From RYN-230 sp963782185 (GTDB lineage Bacteria; Actinomycetota; Actinomycetes; Streptosporangiales; Streptosporangiaceae): 64,000 nucleotides of DNA. The DNA lies in assembly GCA_963782185.1 (NCBI GenBank), contig CAWAJB010000007.1:310001-374000 (forward strand), read 5' to 3'. Every line of letters begins with the position of its first letter. Positions within the stretch are counted from its first letter, which is position 1. Both the position numbers and the translations under genes were made by a program. Under the pieces are notes generated by a model. The model was not told the DNA's origin. It saw nothing but the letters and a program-made list of their open reading frames with translations, and searched no databases. Below, one piece after another: positions 55,431 through 63,799 of the stretch.

Positions 55431-57123
55431 ACTCACTAGCGACCTGGAGAACTTTAAGAAGGCTACTTTCCGGCCGGGGCTCAACATCGTTCTAGCCGAG
55501 CGAACCAAAGTGGCGACGAGCCAAGACAGCCGAAATGCCGTGGGAAAAACAAGCTTGATTAAGGTCATCGACTTTATTCTCGGTGCTGATGCACGCCGAG
55601 GTAGCGTTCTCAGGCGTCCGGAACTCGAACAGGCGACGTTCTCGCTAGCTTTTGATGCTGGTGAACAGGTAGAGGTTGCTCGTCGATCCGCTGCGCAATC
55701 CAATGCCATCTTCATCGAAAATAACGGCTATATGCGCAATCAAGATTGGCGTGCGCATCTTGGGAACGTTCTTTTCGACCTTCAGGGCCTACCTAATGAG
55801 CCACGATATAGGTCGCTCATGGGATTCTACATGAGAGACGTGGCCAGTGGTGCCTTCGCGAATGCGACTGAGACACACAGAAAACAGGCAGCAATCGACA
55901 CCGAACCCGCGCTGGCCTGGCTATTCGGCCTCGATCTCGGTCTAGTTGCTAAGGTTAAAGAAATATTGGAGACCGAAAAGAGTTTGAACGACCTTCGCCG
56001 CATGGCACGCGATCCCGTGCTTGGTCTGACCATTGGCCGAGTGCAGGATCTGGAAGCCAGCATCAGAACTCTGAGTATAGAGAAAGAGCGTCTTTCTGGC
56101 GAGCTGGCGAGTTTCACGGTTGTTGATCGCTATGCGGAGCATCGCGCCCAGGCGGATCAGTTGAGCAGAGATATTCGTGGACTTAATGACTCCCTGGTCA
56201 TGACTGAGCGACGACTGGGAGACATCGCCCGGGCCATCGAGCGGGAGAGTTCGGAACAGCCTGACTACGCGTATCTCGAAGAAATGTACAATCAGGTGAA
56301 TCTCATTCTTCCAGAGAGTGTTCGCCGACGCTTTAATGAGGTGGAAGCGTTCCATGAGTCTGTCGTCAGTAATCGACGGCGCTATCTTGAATCAGAGCAG
56401 ACGCGGTTGATGGAGCAGATGGCGACCGACCGTGCAAGACTAGACGAACTTGATGCTCGAAGGTCCGAGATCATGCGACTTCTCGAAGCGGGAGGTGCAC
56501 TGGAGACGTACAACCACCTCCAGAGCGAGTTTGGTGGTTTGACTGGACGACTTGCTGAGTTGGAGGAACGGAGGGCTACCATTGAGCGGTGGGAGAATGC
56601 TAATAGACACCTGCAGTTGAGGGCTGCGGAGCTTGAGATTCTTCTAAGCGCCGACCTGGCAGAGCGTAGTGCGCAAGTCGAATCTCTCGGGCGCCTATAT
56701 TCGGAATACGCTTATCGGATCTATGGTAAGCAAAGGCCGGCAAACTTGTCGATTGAGACGTCTCGGAGTGGTTATCGATTCTCTCCGACAATCGGTGGCG
56801 ACTCTAGCGAAGGTGTCCGCAGTATTTCGATCTTTTGCTTTGACCTTACTATGGCAGTGACCGCCCGTCGCCTCGGCCATGGCCCTGACTTCTTGGTGCA
56901 CGATAGTCATCTTTACGACAGCATTGAAGGGCGCCAAGTCGCCAGCGCACTTAACCTTGCCGCGGAGGTCGCAGCTGAGGAGCACCTACAGTATGTGGTA
57001 ACGATTAACTCTGACGAGTTGGAAAAGGCACAGCGAGAGGGTTTCACGGCCAAGTTTCATGAGAGCGCACGGATGACCGACGCGTATGAATCTGGCGGTC
57101 TGTTCGGTATTCGGTTTAATTGA
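55420..57123 (+). CDS. ABC-3C system ATPase (DUF2326, SMC/RecF-like)
   Basis: A 567-residue ATPase. The N-terminal head has FRPGLNIVLAERTKV and the Walker A SRNAVGKTSLIKVIDFILGA (G42-K43-T44). Long coiled coils span about residues 180-420 (IRTLSIEKERLSGELASF, DRARLDELDARRSEIMRL). The C-terminal DUF2326 head has RFSPTIGGDSSEGVRSISIF (the signature-like S-x-G-V), then FCFDLTMAVTARRLGHGPDF and the Walker B LVHDSHLYDSIEGRQ. The arrangement is Rad50/SMC-like and differs from RecN or SbcC in length. It should sense invading nucleic acid and license the effector. Third gene of the operon. Confidence 0.85.
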   Translation: MLRELTSDLENFKKATFRPGLNIVLAERTKVATSQDSRNAVGKTSLIKVIDFILGADARRGSVLRRPELEQATFSLAFDAGEQVEVARRSAAQSNAIFIENNGYMRNQDWRAHLGNVLFDLQGLPNEPRYRSLMGFYMRDVASGAFANATETHRKQAAIDTEPALAWLFGLDLGLVAKVKEILETEKSLNDLRRMARDPVLGLTIGRVQDLEASIRTLSIEKERLSGELASFTVVDRYAEHRAQADQLSRDIRGLNDSLVMTERRLGDIARAIERESSEQPDYAYLEEMYNQVNLILPESVRRRFNEVEAFHESVVSNRRRYLESEQTRLMEQMATDRARLDELDARRSEIMRLLEAGGALETYNHLQSEFGGLTGRLAELEERRATIERWENANRHLQLRAAELEILLSADLAERSAQVESLGRLYSEYAYRIYGKQRPANLSIETSRSGYRFSPTIGGDSSEGVRSISIFCFDLTMAVTARRLGHGPDFLVHDSHLYDSIEGRQVASALNLAAEVAAEEHLQYVVTINSDELEKAQREGFTAKFHESARMTDAYESGGLFGIRFN

Positions 57124-57606
57124 GCCTGGCCTATGCGACGCAATAGGATGGTCGGGCGCCCGACCCAGGGAATAGGTTTCTCCAGCCCGCCCTATCTAAG
57201 TCCTCAAGGCGCCAAGCCCAGGGAATGTACCAATAAGTCAACTCTGTGTTGCATAAGAGGGGTTGACCGGCTTTGCGTTGTCGCCGTTCTGGAGGCTTGC
57301 GCCCGACGCCCCCCGGCGAGGGACGTCCTCTGCCTGATGAGGCCGGATCACAATCAGTGGCGGCGGCCCCGCGCCGGGCGGCCTCGAAGAGGCCAAGCCC
57401 GGCGGCGGACGGTGCCGCCCTTGATCCATGTACGGCCTAACTCGGCAGTGAGTCGTCAGCCAGTCGTCAGCCAGTGCTCGCGGATCAGCCGTCCAATCAC
57501 GGTCGTCAGCCAGTGACTGGCCCTCGGACGCAACGATGGACGCGTTCGAAGGTGGACTGTCTGTCGTTCTCGACATAGGGTCGCTACTGCAGCTATCCTG
57601 TCGCCC
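57124..57606. other. Gene-free region with GTCGTCAGCCAGT direct repeats
   Basis: About 480 bp after the ABC-3C operon without a credible gene. GTCGTCAGCCAGT occurs at 57452, 57463 (overlapping by two bases) and 57502. The rest is GC-rich and non-coding in character. Confidence 0.5.
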
Positions 57607-57933
57607 ATGGCCACGTCGCGCGTTCGGCTCACCAAGCCGACCCTTGCCGTTCTTGCCGCGCTCATGGACGCCGGGCCCGAGGACCGTGTCTGGGGTTTCC
57701 GACTCTGCGAGGAAGCCGACCTCGGATCGGGAACGGTGTATCCGCTCCTGGAGCGACTTGAGCGTGGCGGCTTGGTCCGGAGCTTCTGGGAAGATCCACA
57801 ACCACCGGACAGGCCACGCCGTCGCTACTACGAGTTGACTGGCGCTGGCCGGCAAGAGGTGGCTGCGGCGATCGCCGCCCGGAATTCTGCTCGCCGTAGA
57901 CTGCGGGGCTCTGGCCAAGGCGCGACCGCATGA
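57607..57933 (+). CDS. PadR family transcriptional regulator
   Basis: A 108-residue winged-helix repressor. LTKPTLAVLAALMDAGPEDR opens it, then WGFRLCEEADLGSGTVYPLL, LERLERGGLVRSFWED and the wing RRRYYELTGAGRQEVAAA. The N-terminal PadR helix-turn-helix (GSGTVYPLLERLE) is clear; there is no C-terminal Vir domain, so it is the short class. Its TGA overlaps the ATG of the next gene (ATGA, 57930-57933), so it is co-translated with the glycosyltransferase and probably represses the operon. Confidence 0.88.
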   Translation: MATSRVRLTKPTLAVLAALMDAGPEDRVWGFRLCEEADLGSGTVYPLLERLERGGLVRSFWEDPQPPDRPRRRYYELTGAGRQEVAAAIAARNSARRRLRGSGQGATA

Positions 57934-59177
57934 ATACATCACTGAGACCAATGGAGAAGCTCGGGGACCGGATCTCGGTTGTGATTCCAGCCCTCAACGA
58001 GGCCCGCAACCTCCCCTTCGTACTTTCGGCCCTCCCCGCAGGCATGCACGAGGTCATTGTGGTGGACGGTCACTCCGTCGATGACACGGCCGCTGTCGCG
58101 TCGCAAGTCCGGCCGGATGCGAAGGTCATTCAGCAGACTCGGTGGGGCAAAGGTAACGCGCTAGCATGCGGCTTCCGGGAGGTGACAGGTGACGTCGTCG
58201 TCACGCTTGAGGCAGACGGATCGGCGGATCCCCGGGAGATTCCGGCCTTTGTAGCTGCACTGGCGGCTGGGGCGGACTTCGCAAAGGGAACCCGGTTTGA
58301 TCAGGGGGGGATCAGCCATGCCTCATCCCGTCCACGCATGATAGGTTATGCGATACTTAATCGATTGATAAGCCTTTTTTTTGGCGTCCGCTATACCGAT
58401 CTTTGCTATGGCTACAATGCTTTTCGAACAACTCTCATCCCGAAGCTTGCCTTGCCCCCGACGGATTCCTTCGATGATTCCACCCGGCGGAGACCGTGGG
58501 GCGACGGCTTTGAGATTGAGCCACTTATCAATGTGCGGGCGGCTCGAATAGGTGCCCGGATCATTGAGGTTGGCAGCACGGAACACAATCGGATTCACGG
58601 CATAAGCAACCTAGATGCTTTTCCAGAAGCGATCCGGGTGTTGCGGCTTATTGTGTCTGAGCGTTGGCTAGACCGGCCGGATGGCAAGGGCATCTTCGGC
58701 CGTCGCGGTGACGCAATGCGCAGGAACAGGCTAGCCAAACTTGGAGACAGCATCCCCCGTCGAGTGACAGCAATTGCCCTCAAGTTGGCGGGATGTCAGC
58801 GAGCGTACCTGTGGGAGGCATGGAGTTCAGATTTGCTCGACCACGATGGCGTGCCTCTCCCGTTGTCGAGTCGGCTTCGCTATGCCGCGGGCTACCTCCC
58901 TGCCGCACTCAGGTATCGCCTGGACGACCTGGGCGGCGTACTTGGCCGCCTCCTGGATGGTGTGCTGATCTCCCGGCGGCGCACATGGGCCGCCGCGACC
59001 GCACTCGTTGCGATCCCAGTCGAGATGATCTTCTCTCATGAAGGTCTATACGGCTTCGTCACTAGGGCTGATCAGCTAGCCGTCATCGTCGCCGCCATGT
59101 GCGCGAGCGTCCGTGCACTTCGAAAATTGCGTTGCGTCACCCCGCCTAGCAAGAAACGGGACCGCCGCCCTCACTAG
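57930..59177 (+). CDS. GT2 glycosyltransferase fused to a PadR-partner-like membrane domain
   Basis: A 415-residue protein. Residues 1-250 are a DPM1-like GT2 domain: SVVIPALNEARNLPFVLSAL, IVVDGHSVDDTAAVAS, and a DXD-like EADGSADP. The acceptor region is YTDLCYGYNAFRTTLIPKLA. From about residue 260 the similarity changes to a region with short hydrophobic segments (WAAATALVAIPVEMIFSHEG, ADQLAVIVAAMCASVRAL), resembling membrane proteins usually encoded beside short PadR regulators. GC drops at 58330-58620. It may add a sugar to a polyprenol or lipid. The fusion is unusual and may result from gene joining. Confidence 0.72.
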   Translation: MNTSLRPMEKLGDRISVVIPALNEARNLPFVLSALPAGMHEVIVVDGHSVDDTAAVASQVRPDAKVIQQTRWGKGNALACGFREVTGDVVVTLEADGSADPREIPAFVAALAAGADFAKGTRFDQGGISHASSRPRMIGYAILNRLISLFFGVRYTDLCYGYNAFRTTLIPKLALPPTDSFDDSTRRRPWGDGFEIEPLINVRAARIGARIIEVGSTEHNRIHGISNLDAFPEAIRVLRLIVSERWLDRPDGKGIFGRRGDAMRRNRLAKLGDSIPRRVTAIALKLAGCQRAYLWEAWSSDLLDHDGVPLPLSSRLRYAAGYLPAALRYRLDDLGGVLGRLLDGVLISRRRTWAAATALVAIPVEMIFSHEGLYGFVTRADQLAVIVAAMCASVRALRKLRCVTPPSKKRDRRPH

Positions 59178-59318
59178 AGAGCAAAATCCCGCTATCGCCT
59201 TTGAGGCGCGAAGCGACTCCTTGCCGGGAGGTAAGCCCCCAATGGCGTCGGATTCGCCGTACCTATCCGATTCGCGCCGGGGTGCCGTGGCTGCGGTGGA
59301 GGCGTTAGCGTCGGTGGC

Positions 59319-59939
59319 GTGACTGATGCGCGTGATGGGTCGAGCCGGTGGCGGACGTTCGGTGAGCGGACGATCTATGACAACCCGTGGGTGTGGCTCG
59401 GGCAGATCGATGTCGAGCTGCCGGATGGTGAGCGGTTCTGGCATCACGTGGTGCGGCTGCATCGGGCGGCGATGATGGTCCTGGTCGATGAGCAGGACCG
59501 GGTGCTGCTGCTGTGGCGGCATCGGTTCGTGCAGGACAAGTGGGGCTGGGAGCTGGCTGGCGGGCTGATCGATGAGGGCGAGGAGCCCTCGGAGACGGCC
59601 GTGCGGGAGCTGGAGGAGGAGACCGGTTACCGGGCTGGCCGGGTTGAGCATCTGGTCACGTTCCAGCCGATGGTCGGCATGGTGGACTCCGAGCACGTGG
59701 TGTTCGTCGGCCGGGACCCGGAGAAGATCGGCGAGCCGACGGAGACGACCGAGGTTGAGCGGATGGAATGGGTTCCGCTGGCCGATGTGCCCGGGTTGAT
59801 CGAGTCGGGGCAGATCTGGAACTCGGGGAGCCTGGTCGGCCTGCTGCAAGCTGCTGGCGCGGAAGGCTGCGTTAGGCGGCGTGGCCGAGGCGCTTGGCCA
59901 GGTCGGCGATGCGGCGGCGCTGGCGGGCTGAGCCGGTGA
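59319..59939 (+). CDS. Nudix hydrolase, Pif-like (element immunity)
   Basis: A 206-residue Nudix protein with a GTG start. The Nudix box is complete in GGLIDEGEEPSETAVRELEE plus ETGY (GX5EX7REUXEEXGU with all glutamates). The N-terminus (TIYDNPWVWLGQIDVELPDG) is typical of ADP-ribose-type Nudix enzymes. The integrative element pSAM2 encodes the Nudix protein Pif, which blocks redundant transfer between carrier cells. This gene's place at the edge of the pSAM2-like regulatory set suggests the same job, by synteny. The last ~40 residues overlap the convergent regulator gene and look unnatural. Confidence 0.8.
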   Translation: MTDARDGSSRWRTFGERTIYDNPWVWLGQIDVELPDGERFWHHVVRLHRAAMMVLVDEQDRVLLLWRHRFVQDKWGWELAGGLIDEGEEPSETAVRELEEETGYRAGRVEHLVTFQPMVGMVDSEHVVFVGRDPEKIGEPTETTEVERMEWVPLADVPGLIESGQIWNSGSLVGLLQAAGAEGCVRRRGRGAWPGRRCGGAGGLSR

Positions 59940-61093
59940 GCTGGGCTAGCTCTGCGGCCCGGGCCAGGTGGCGGCGGGCTTCCTCGCGTTCGCCGGTGAC
60001 GTGCAGCGCGGCGGCAAGGTCACAGCGCAGGCCTGCCTCGGCGCGGGTGAAGCTCTGGTCCATTCCGGCCAGGGCGGTGGTCAGGTCGGTGATGGTGGAC
60101 GGGTCGCCGAAGTGGACGAGGCAGTTGCCCCGCCAGCGGGCCAGGTGCGCGCTGTTGAGCGCCAGGTAGGGCAGGTCTTCGCCGCTGGGGCCGTGATCGA
60201 GTTCGGTGCTGGCCTGGTCGAGCGCACGGTGGCAGTCCCCGTTCCGGCCGACTGCGGCGGCCATTTCGCCTTCGGCGGCGCGGAGCCATCCGCGCACCTG
60301 ATGAGGGATGGCGGCGCAGGTCTGGTCGTAGACGGCGCGGACTTTGTCCAGGCCCTCGGCGGGCTGGCCGAGGTCCATGAGCACGTAGGCCTGTTCCCCG
60401 GCGGCGAAGGCGAGCAGGCAGTTGTCGTCGGCTTCGCGGGCGGCGGCGGTGGCGGTCTCGAAGTGCCGCCAGGCGGCGGGCAGGCGGCCCATGTCGATGG
60501 CCTGCCATCCGGCCAGGGCGGCAGCGTCGGCCAGGACGGCGGCGAGGTGCTGGCGCCTGCCGGGGTCGCAGGGAGTGGCGCAGGCTGATGGCGACGTGGG
60601 TGATGTGGGCTTCGAGCTTGGCCGCGACGGCCGGCGCGCCGAGCCTGCGGTCCAGCAGGCGGATGGTGTTGGTTTCCTCTTGGAGGATCTGGATGATCGA
60701 GGTGTCGATGTTGCGGGCGCTGGCGATCTGCCGCAGCAGCTCGCGCTGCTGCTTCCCGCCCTCGGAGGGCATCGGCTCGTGGCCGGGCGGTGCGGCTGAT
60801 GGCTCGGTAGCGACGCCGAGGAGGATGCGGCCCTGTTCGGGCATGTTCAGGCCGTCGGCGATCCTGGTGTAGACGGCCAGGGTCCAGACCTTCTGCTTGC
60901 CGCGGATGATGGCGCTGACCCGGCCTTGCGTGAGACCGGTGGCGGTGGCGATCCGGGTCTGGGTGATCCCGGCTTTGTGGTGCAGCAGGCTGAACAGCCC
61001 GCCCATGTCCTTGCTGGCCAGGGCGGCGGACACGTCTGGCCGGTGCCAGAACGAGTCCGGTAACGCTATGGGGCCGAACGCGCTGTCCCGCAT
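59872..61093 (-). pseudogene. HTH-TPR transcriptional regulator, frameshifted
   Basis: The N-terminal Xre-type HTH (GGLFSLLHHKAGITQTRIAT and ATGLTQGRVSAIIRGKQKVW) lies within about residues 30-75. A region around EETNTIRLLDRRLGAPAVAA and VAISLRHSL then breaks at about 60570. The next frame continues with CDPGRRQHLAAVLADAAALA and TPR helices (FETATAAAREADDNCLLAFA, AGEQAYVLMDLGQPAEGLDK) to the stop at 59872. The order HTH plus TPR is common for regulators on actinobacterial integrative elements. It is convergent with the Nudix gene, overlapping by 68 bp. Confidence 0.75.
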
Positions 61094-61225
61094 CGGTTCG
61101 CCTGCCTCATCCAGATCTGCCGGATGATCCGCAGTTGCGCATGCCAGGTTACCTTCCGTGGCTTACCACGGTGGTAACTCGCCGTGGGATGGGTTACCAG
61201 GCTGCCAGGCCCGATCGTGGGCGGC

Positions 61226-61393
61226 ATGGCACGACGTGAGGATGATTCACCTGCCTGCCCCGGGTGCGGGGGACGCGGCTGGAAACTGCGGCGGTCCCGC
61301 CGGGTGCTGGTCCGCGGCACGCTGATGCGCGGGACGGTGGAACCGGCCCGGGTGACCTGCGCCGATTGTGATGGCTCCGGTCATGCGCGGTGA
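61226..61393 (+). CDS. Small zinc-finger protein
   Basis: A 55-residue protein with two CxxC pairs: ACPGCGGRGW near the start and TCADCDGSGHAR at the end, like one DnaJ-type zinc finger. A basic stretch (KLRRSRRVLVRG) lies between them. ATG 61226 is preferred over the GTG-type start at 61184. Such small zinc proteins are common on actinobacterial mobile elements; the role is unknown. It lies upstream of the anti-sigma-like gene, same strand. Confidence 0.6.
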   Translation: MARREDDSPACPGCGGRGWKLRRSRRVLVRGTLMRGTVEPARVTCADCDGSGHAR

Positions 61394-61406
61394 ACCGGCA
61401 GCGGCC

Positions 61407-61795
61407 ATGGCCCTGCGCAGTTGTGGTTCCCCGGGACCGCGGTCGCGGTGGGCCAGGCGCGGCGATTCGTGGCGGGCGTGATCGGTGACGGCTTCCCCGG
61501 GCTGGATGATGTGCTGCTGCTGGTCAGCGAGGTTGCCTCCAACGCGGTCCGGCACACCGCCTCCGGGGATGGCGGCGCTGTTCGAGGTGACCGTCTGGGT
61601 GGCCGGGGCTCGGTGCGGGTGGAGATCGGCGACCGGGGCGGCGCGTCCGAACCGCGGCTCGCCGAAGGACGGCCCGGGCGCGACGTGCTGACCGGCGGGC
61701 GGGGACTGCGGATCGTGGATGCCCTGGCGGACAAGTGGGGCCATGCGGGCGATGAGCTGGGCCGCGTGGTCTGGTTCGAGATGGAGTGCCGATGA
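61407..61795 (+). pseudogene. HATPase anti-sigma-like ATP-binding protein, frameshifted
   Basis: The Bergerat-type fold is recognisable: FPGTAVAVGQARRFVAGVIG, the N-box LLLVSEVASNAVRHTASG, then VRVEIGDRGG (G1 box) and GGRGLRIVDALADKWGH (G2 box). Between TASG and VRVEIGD the expected strand (AALFEVTVWVAGA) lies one frame over, so two compensating indels are implied (about 61565 and 61615). ATG 61407 is also one base out of frame with the domain. Intact relatives bind ATP and regulate sigma factors or act as stand-alone ATPases. Confidence 0.6.
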
Positions 61796-61805
61796 GCGCG
61801 GGCGG

Positions 61806-61949
61806 GTGCCGCGGTCGTTGCGGTTCGCGGTGCGCGAGCGGCAGCGGTACCGGGAGTTGCAAGCGCTGGAGGATGCGGTCAACTTCCGGCTGGCCGCCTG
61901 GTGGCGCCGTGCCCGCGCTGCGAGCCCGGTGCCGTGGCGGCTGGTGTGA
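61806..61949 (+). CDS. Small basic protein of integrative elements
   Basis: A 47-residue open frame with a GTG start 10 bp past the previous stop. VPRSLRFAVRERQRYRELQA and LEDAVNFRLAAWWRRAR form one amphipathic helix. The length and the RERxRYRELQALEDA wording recall small uncharacterised proteins found on similar elements. No function can be given. Confidence 0.45.
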   Translation: MPRSLRFAVRERQRYRELQALEDAVNFRLAAWWRRARAASPVPWRLV

Positions 61950-62118
61950 CGAGCATGCGTGTGACGTGGCGTGATCGCGGGATATCTGGAAGCGGCGCAG
62001 GCCACGATGGCCGAGCTTCGCGCGCTGACCGAGGGCAGGAAGGAGACGGCAGGCCGCTGTCACCGGACGGCACGGATGGGCACGAGGCGTGACAGCCTGG
62101 CTGGTCACGCGCTAGTCT

Positions 62119-62134
62119 GCTTGGGTAGACAAGT
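62119..62134. promoter_or_regulatory. GntR/KorSA-like operator, copy 1
   Basis: GCTTGGGTAGACAAGT, a CTTG-N7-CAAG palindrome matching the sites at 62915 and 62954, 30 bp upstream of the GntR gene's ATG; consistent with autorepression. Confidence 0.6.
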
Positions 62135-62163
62135 TGAGCACTAGACAGCCCGAGTGAGGCGCC

Positions 62164-62920
62164 ATGCCCTTTGAATACACGCCACCCAAATACGCGCAGG
62201 TCATCGCGGAGCTGCAGCGGCGGATCGAGTCCGGCGAGTACCCGCCGGGGTCGCTGCTGCCCAGCGAGCACCAGCTCTCGGCGAGTTCGGGATCGCCCGG
62301 CCCACCGTGGTCCGGGCGCTGCGGGTGCTGCGGCAGGAGGGCTGGATCGAGACCCAGCAGGGCAAGGGCAGCTTCGTCCGCGGCCGCCCCGCGCTGGCCG
62401 AGGTAGCGGCGAGCGGCGCGGGAAGGCTGAGCTGGACCGGGACGAGTCCCGCGAGCCCGGCGAGCTGGTGTCCGTCGGCACGGCCGCGCCGCCGTCGCGG
62501 ATCGCGGCGCTGCTCGGTGCCGGAGGGCCGGGAGGTGCTGTGCCGCAGGCGGCTGATCCGCCAGGACGGCGAGCCATCGGAGATCGTGACCTGGTGGTTC
62601 CCGCCCGGCCTGGCCGAGGGGACGGGCCTGGCCGGAGGCTGAGCCGCTGCGCGGCGGTGTCCGCTCACTGCTGGCCCGGCGCGGGCGTGCGGATCGATCA
62701 CGTGGTGGAGCAGGTCACCGCCCGCCGCGCTGAGCCGCATGAGGCGAAGCTGCTCGGCATCTCCAGGTCGGCCCCGGTGCTCGCGCTGTATGTGAGCGCC
62801 CGGGACGCGTCCGGGCCGCCGGTGCTCGCGCTGGACGTGGCGATGGCCGGTGACCTGCACGAACTGGAGGACGCCTACCCCGTCGGCTACGGCCAGACTC
62901 GGCGCATCCTGATCACTTGA
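62164..62920 (+). pseudogene. GntR/UTRA repressor (KorSA-like), multiply frameshifted
   Basis: The GntR winged helix opens MPFEYTPPKYAQVIAELQRR, then IESGEYPPGSLLPSEHQLSA, and continues in a second frame with VVRALRVLRQEGWIETQQGK and GSFVRGRP. The UTRA effector domain is scattered over further frames: GELVSVGTAAPP, then EVLCRRRLIRQDGEPSEIVT, then RIDHVVEQVTARRAEPHEAK with VLALYVSARDASGPPVLALD. At least four indels are needed. In pSAM2 the GntR-type KorSA represses pra; here matching palindromes lie upstream of this gene and of pra, supporting that role. Confidence 0.7.
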
Positions 62921-62930
62921 CTAACCAAGT
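62915..62930. promoter_or_regulatory. GntR/KorSA-like operator, copy 2
   Basis: ACTTGACTAACCAAGT, 70 bp upstream of the pra ATG and overlapping the GntR gene's stop. ACTTG and CAAGT are inverted arms shared with copies 1 and 3. Confidence 0.65.
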
Positions 62931-62953
62931 TGATCGGGCTTACTCTGGATCTC

Positions 62954-62969
62954 ACTTGGTTAATCAAGT
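62954..62969. promoter_or_regulatory. GntR/KorSA-like operator, copy 3
   Basis: ACTTGGTTAATCAAGT, 31 bp upstream of the pra start codon. ACTTG and CAAGT arms surround an AT core; it sits where a repressor would block pra transcription. Confidence 0.7.
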
Positions 62970-62999
62970 AGTCAAGCATCCAATCAGTCTGGAGGATTC

Positions 63000-63395
63000 A
63001 TGGCAGTGCAGGGTCCGATCCCCGTCGAGTTCGCGCTCCGTGTTCCCGCGCGGGGTGTTCGCGGCGGGGCCGTTCGAGCCGGTGCGGGACTTCGAGGCGT
63101 CCAAGGGCGGCCGGTTCGTCCAGTCCAAGGACAAGGCGACCGGGCTGCCGCTGTGGCAGGTCGAGTCATCGACGCTGACCCGGCGGCGCGGGACAAGTCG
63201 GTGCGGGTGAAGGTCGCGGCGGCCGGACCAGCCGGTGCTGCCCGCGCCGCATCGCGGGGATGCCGTTCGTCCCGGTGGAGTTCGCCGGGCTGACGGTGAC
63301 CCCGTACGTCAACCAGGCCGGGCGGCTGGCCTACTCGCTCAAGGCCCCGGGGTCCGCGCCGCAGGCCGCGCGGCCGCAGCGGCACGGACGGGAAG
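63000..63395 (+). pseudogene. pra: Pra-like replication/integration/excision activator, frameshifted
   Basis: ATG at 63000 with GGAGG 4 nt upstream. It begins MAVQGPIPVEFAL, then shifts to FPRGVFAAGPFEPVRDFEAS and DKATGLPLWQVE, shifts to IDADPAARDKSVRVKVAAA, and again to MPFVPVEFAGLTVTPYVNQA with RLAYSLKAPG. Read together these form the conserved 100-120 residue activator family of actinomycete integrative elements (Pra of pSAM2), which turns on replication and excision. At least three indels break it. Two operator palindromes lie directly upstream. Confidence 0.72.
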
Positions 63396-63406
63396 GAGAC
63401 GGCGGC

Positions 63407-63710
63407 ATGAGCGACGGCTACACCTACACGACGATCAGCGCCGGCCGGGCGAGCGCCCGGATCGGGGTGTCGTTCTACCTCGACGAGCGACGCCTGGATC
63501 ACGGTGCCCGGCACCGACGACGGCCGCCCGCACCTGAACATCGCGCACGGCGAGGTATCGGTGTCGATCAGCCCGCCGCGCCGGACGGTCACCGCCGAGG
63601 ACGCGGCATCGCACGGCGAGCTGGCCGGCCAGGCCGCGCGAGTACGCGGCGGAGGTCGAGCGGCTGCACGCCGCAGCAGCCGGCCGGGACGGCCGGCGAC
63701 CGCGGCGTGA
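63407..63710 (+). pseudogene. Small element-encoded protein, frameshifted
   Basis: ATG at 63407 behind GGAAGGAG. It reads MSDGYTYTTISAGRASARIG and VSFYLDE, then (next frame) TVPGTDDGRPHLNIAHGEVS, VSISPPRRTVTAEDAA, then (third frame) EYAAEVERLHAA. It is the usual small unknown gene between pra and the transfer gene on such elements. Function unknown; two or three indels interrupt it. Confidence 0.5.
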
Positions 63711-63799
63711 TCGAGCACAAGGGCGGGGCGGCAGGAACTGGCACCTTCCTGCCGCCCCGGTATCTCCCCAGGTCGCAACGAAGAAGAGGTGACCATCCT

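Noticed and set aside
55420..57123. RecN or SbcC DNA-repair ATPase
   Set aside because: Length, the SEGVRS-type C-terminal head and the overlapping effector and middle-component genes fit the DUF2326 ATPase of ABC-3C better.
57452..57514. Short CRISPR-like array
   Set aside because: Only three 13-bp repeats with irregular spacing, two of them overlapping; no spacers of constant length.
57238..57951. 237-codon minus-strand open frame before PadR
   Set aside because: Low-complexity, antisense to PadR and the repeat region, with no ribosome-binding site or motif.
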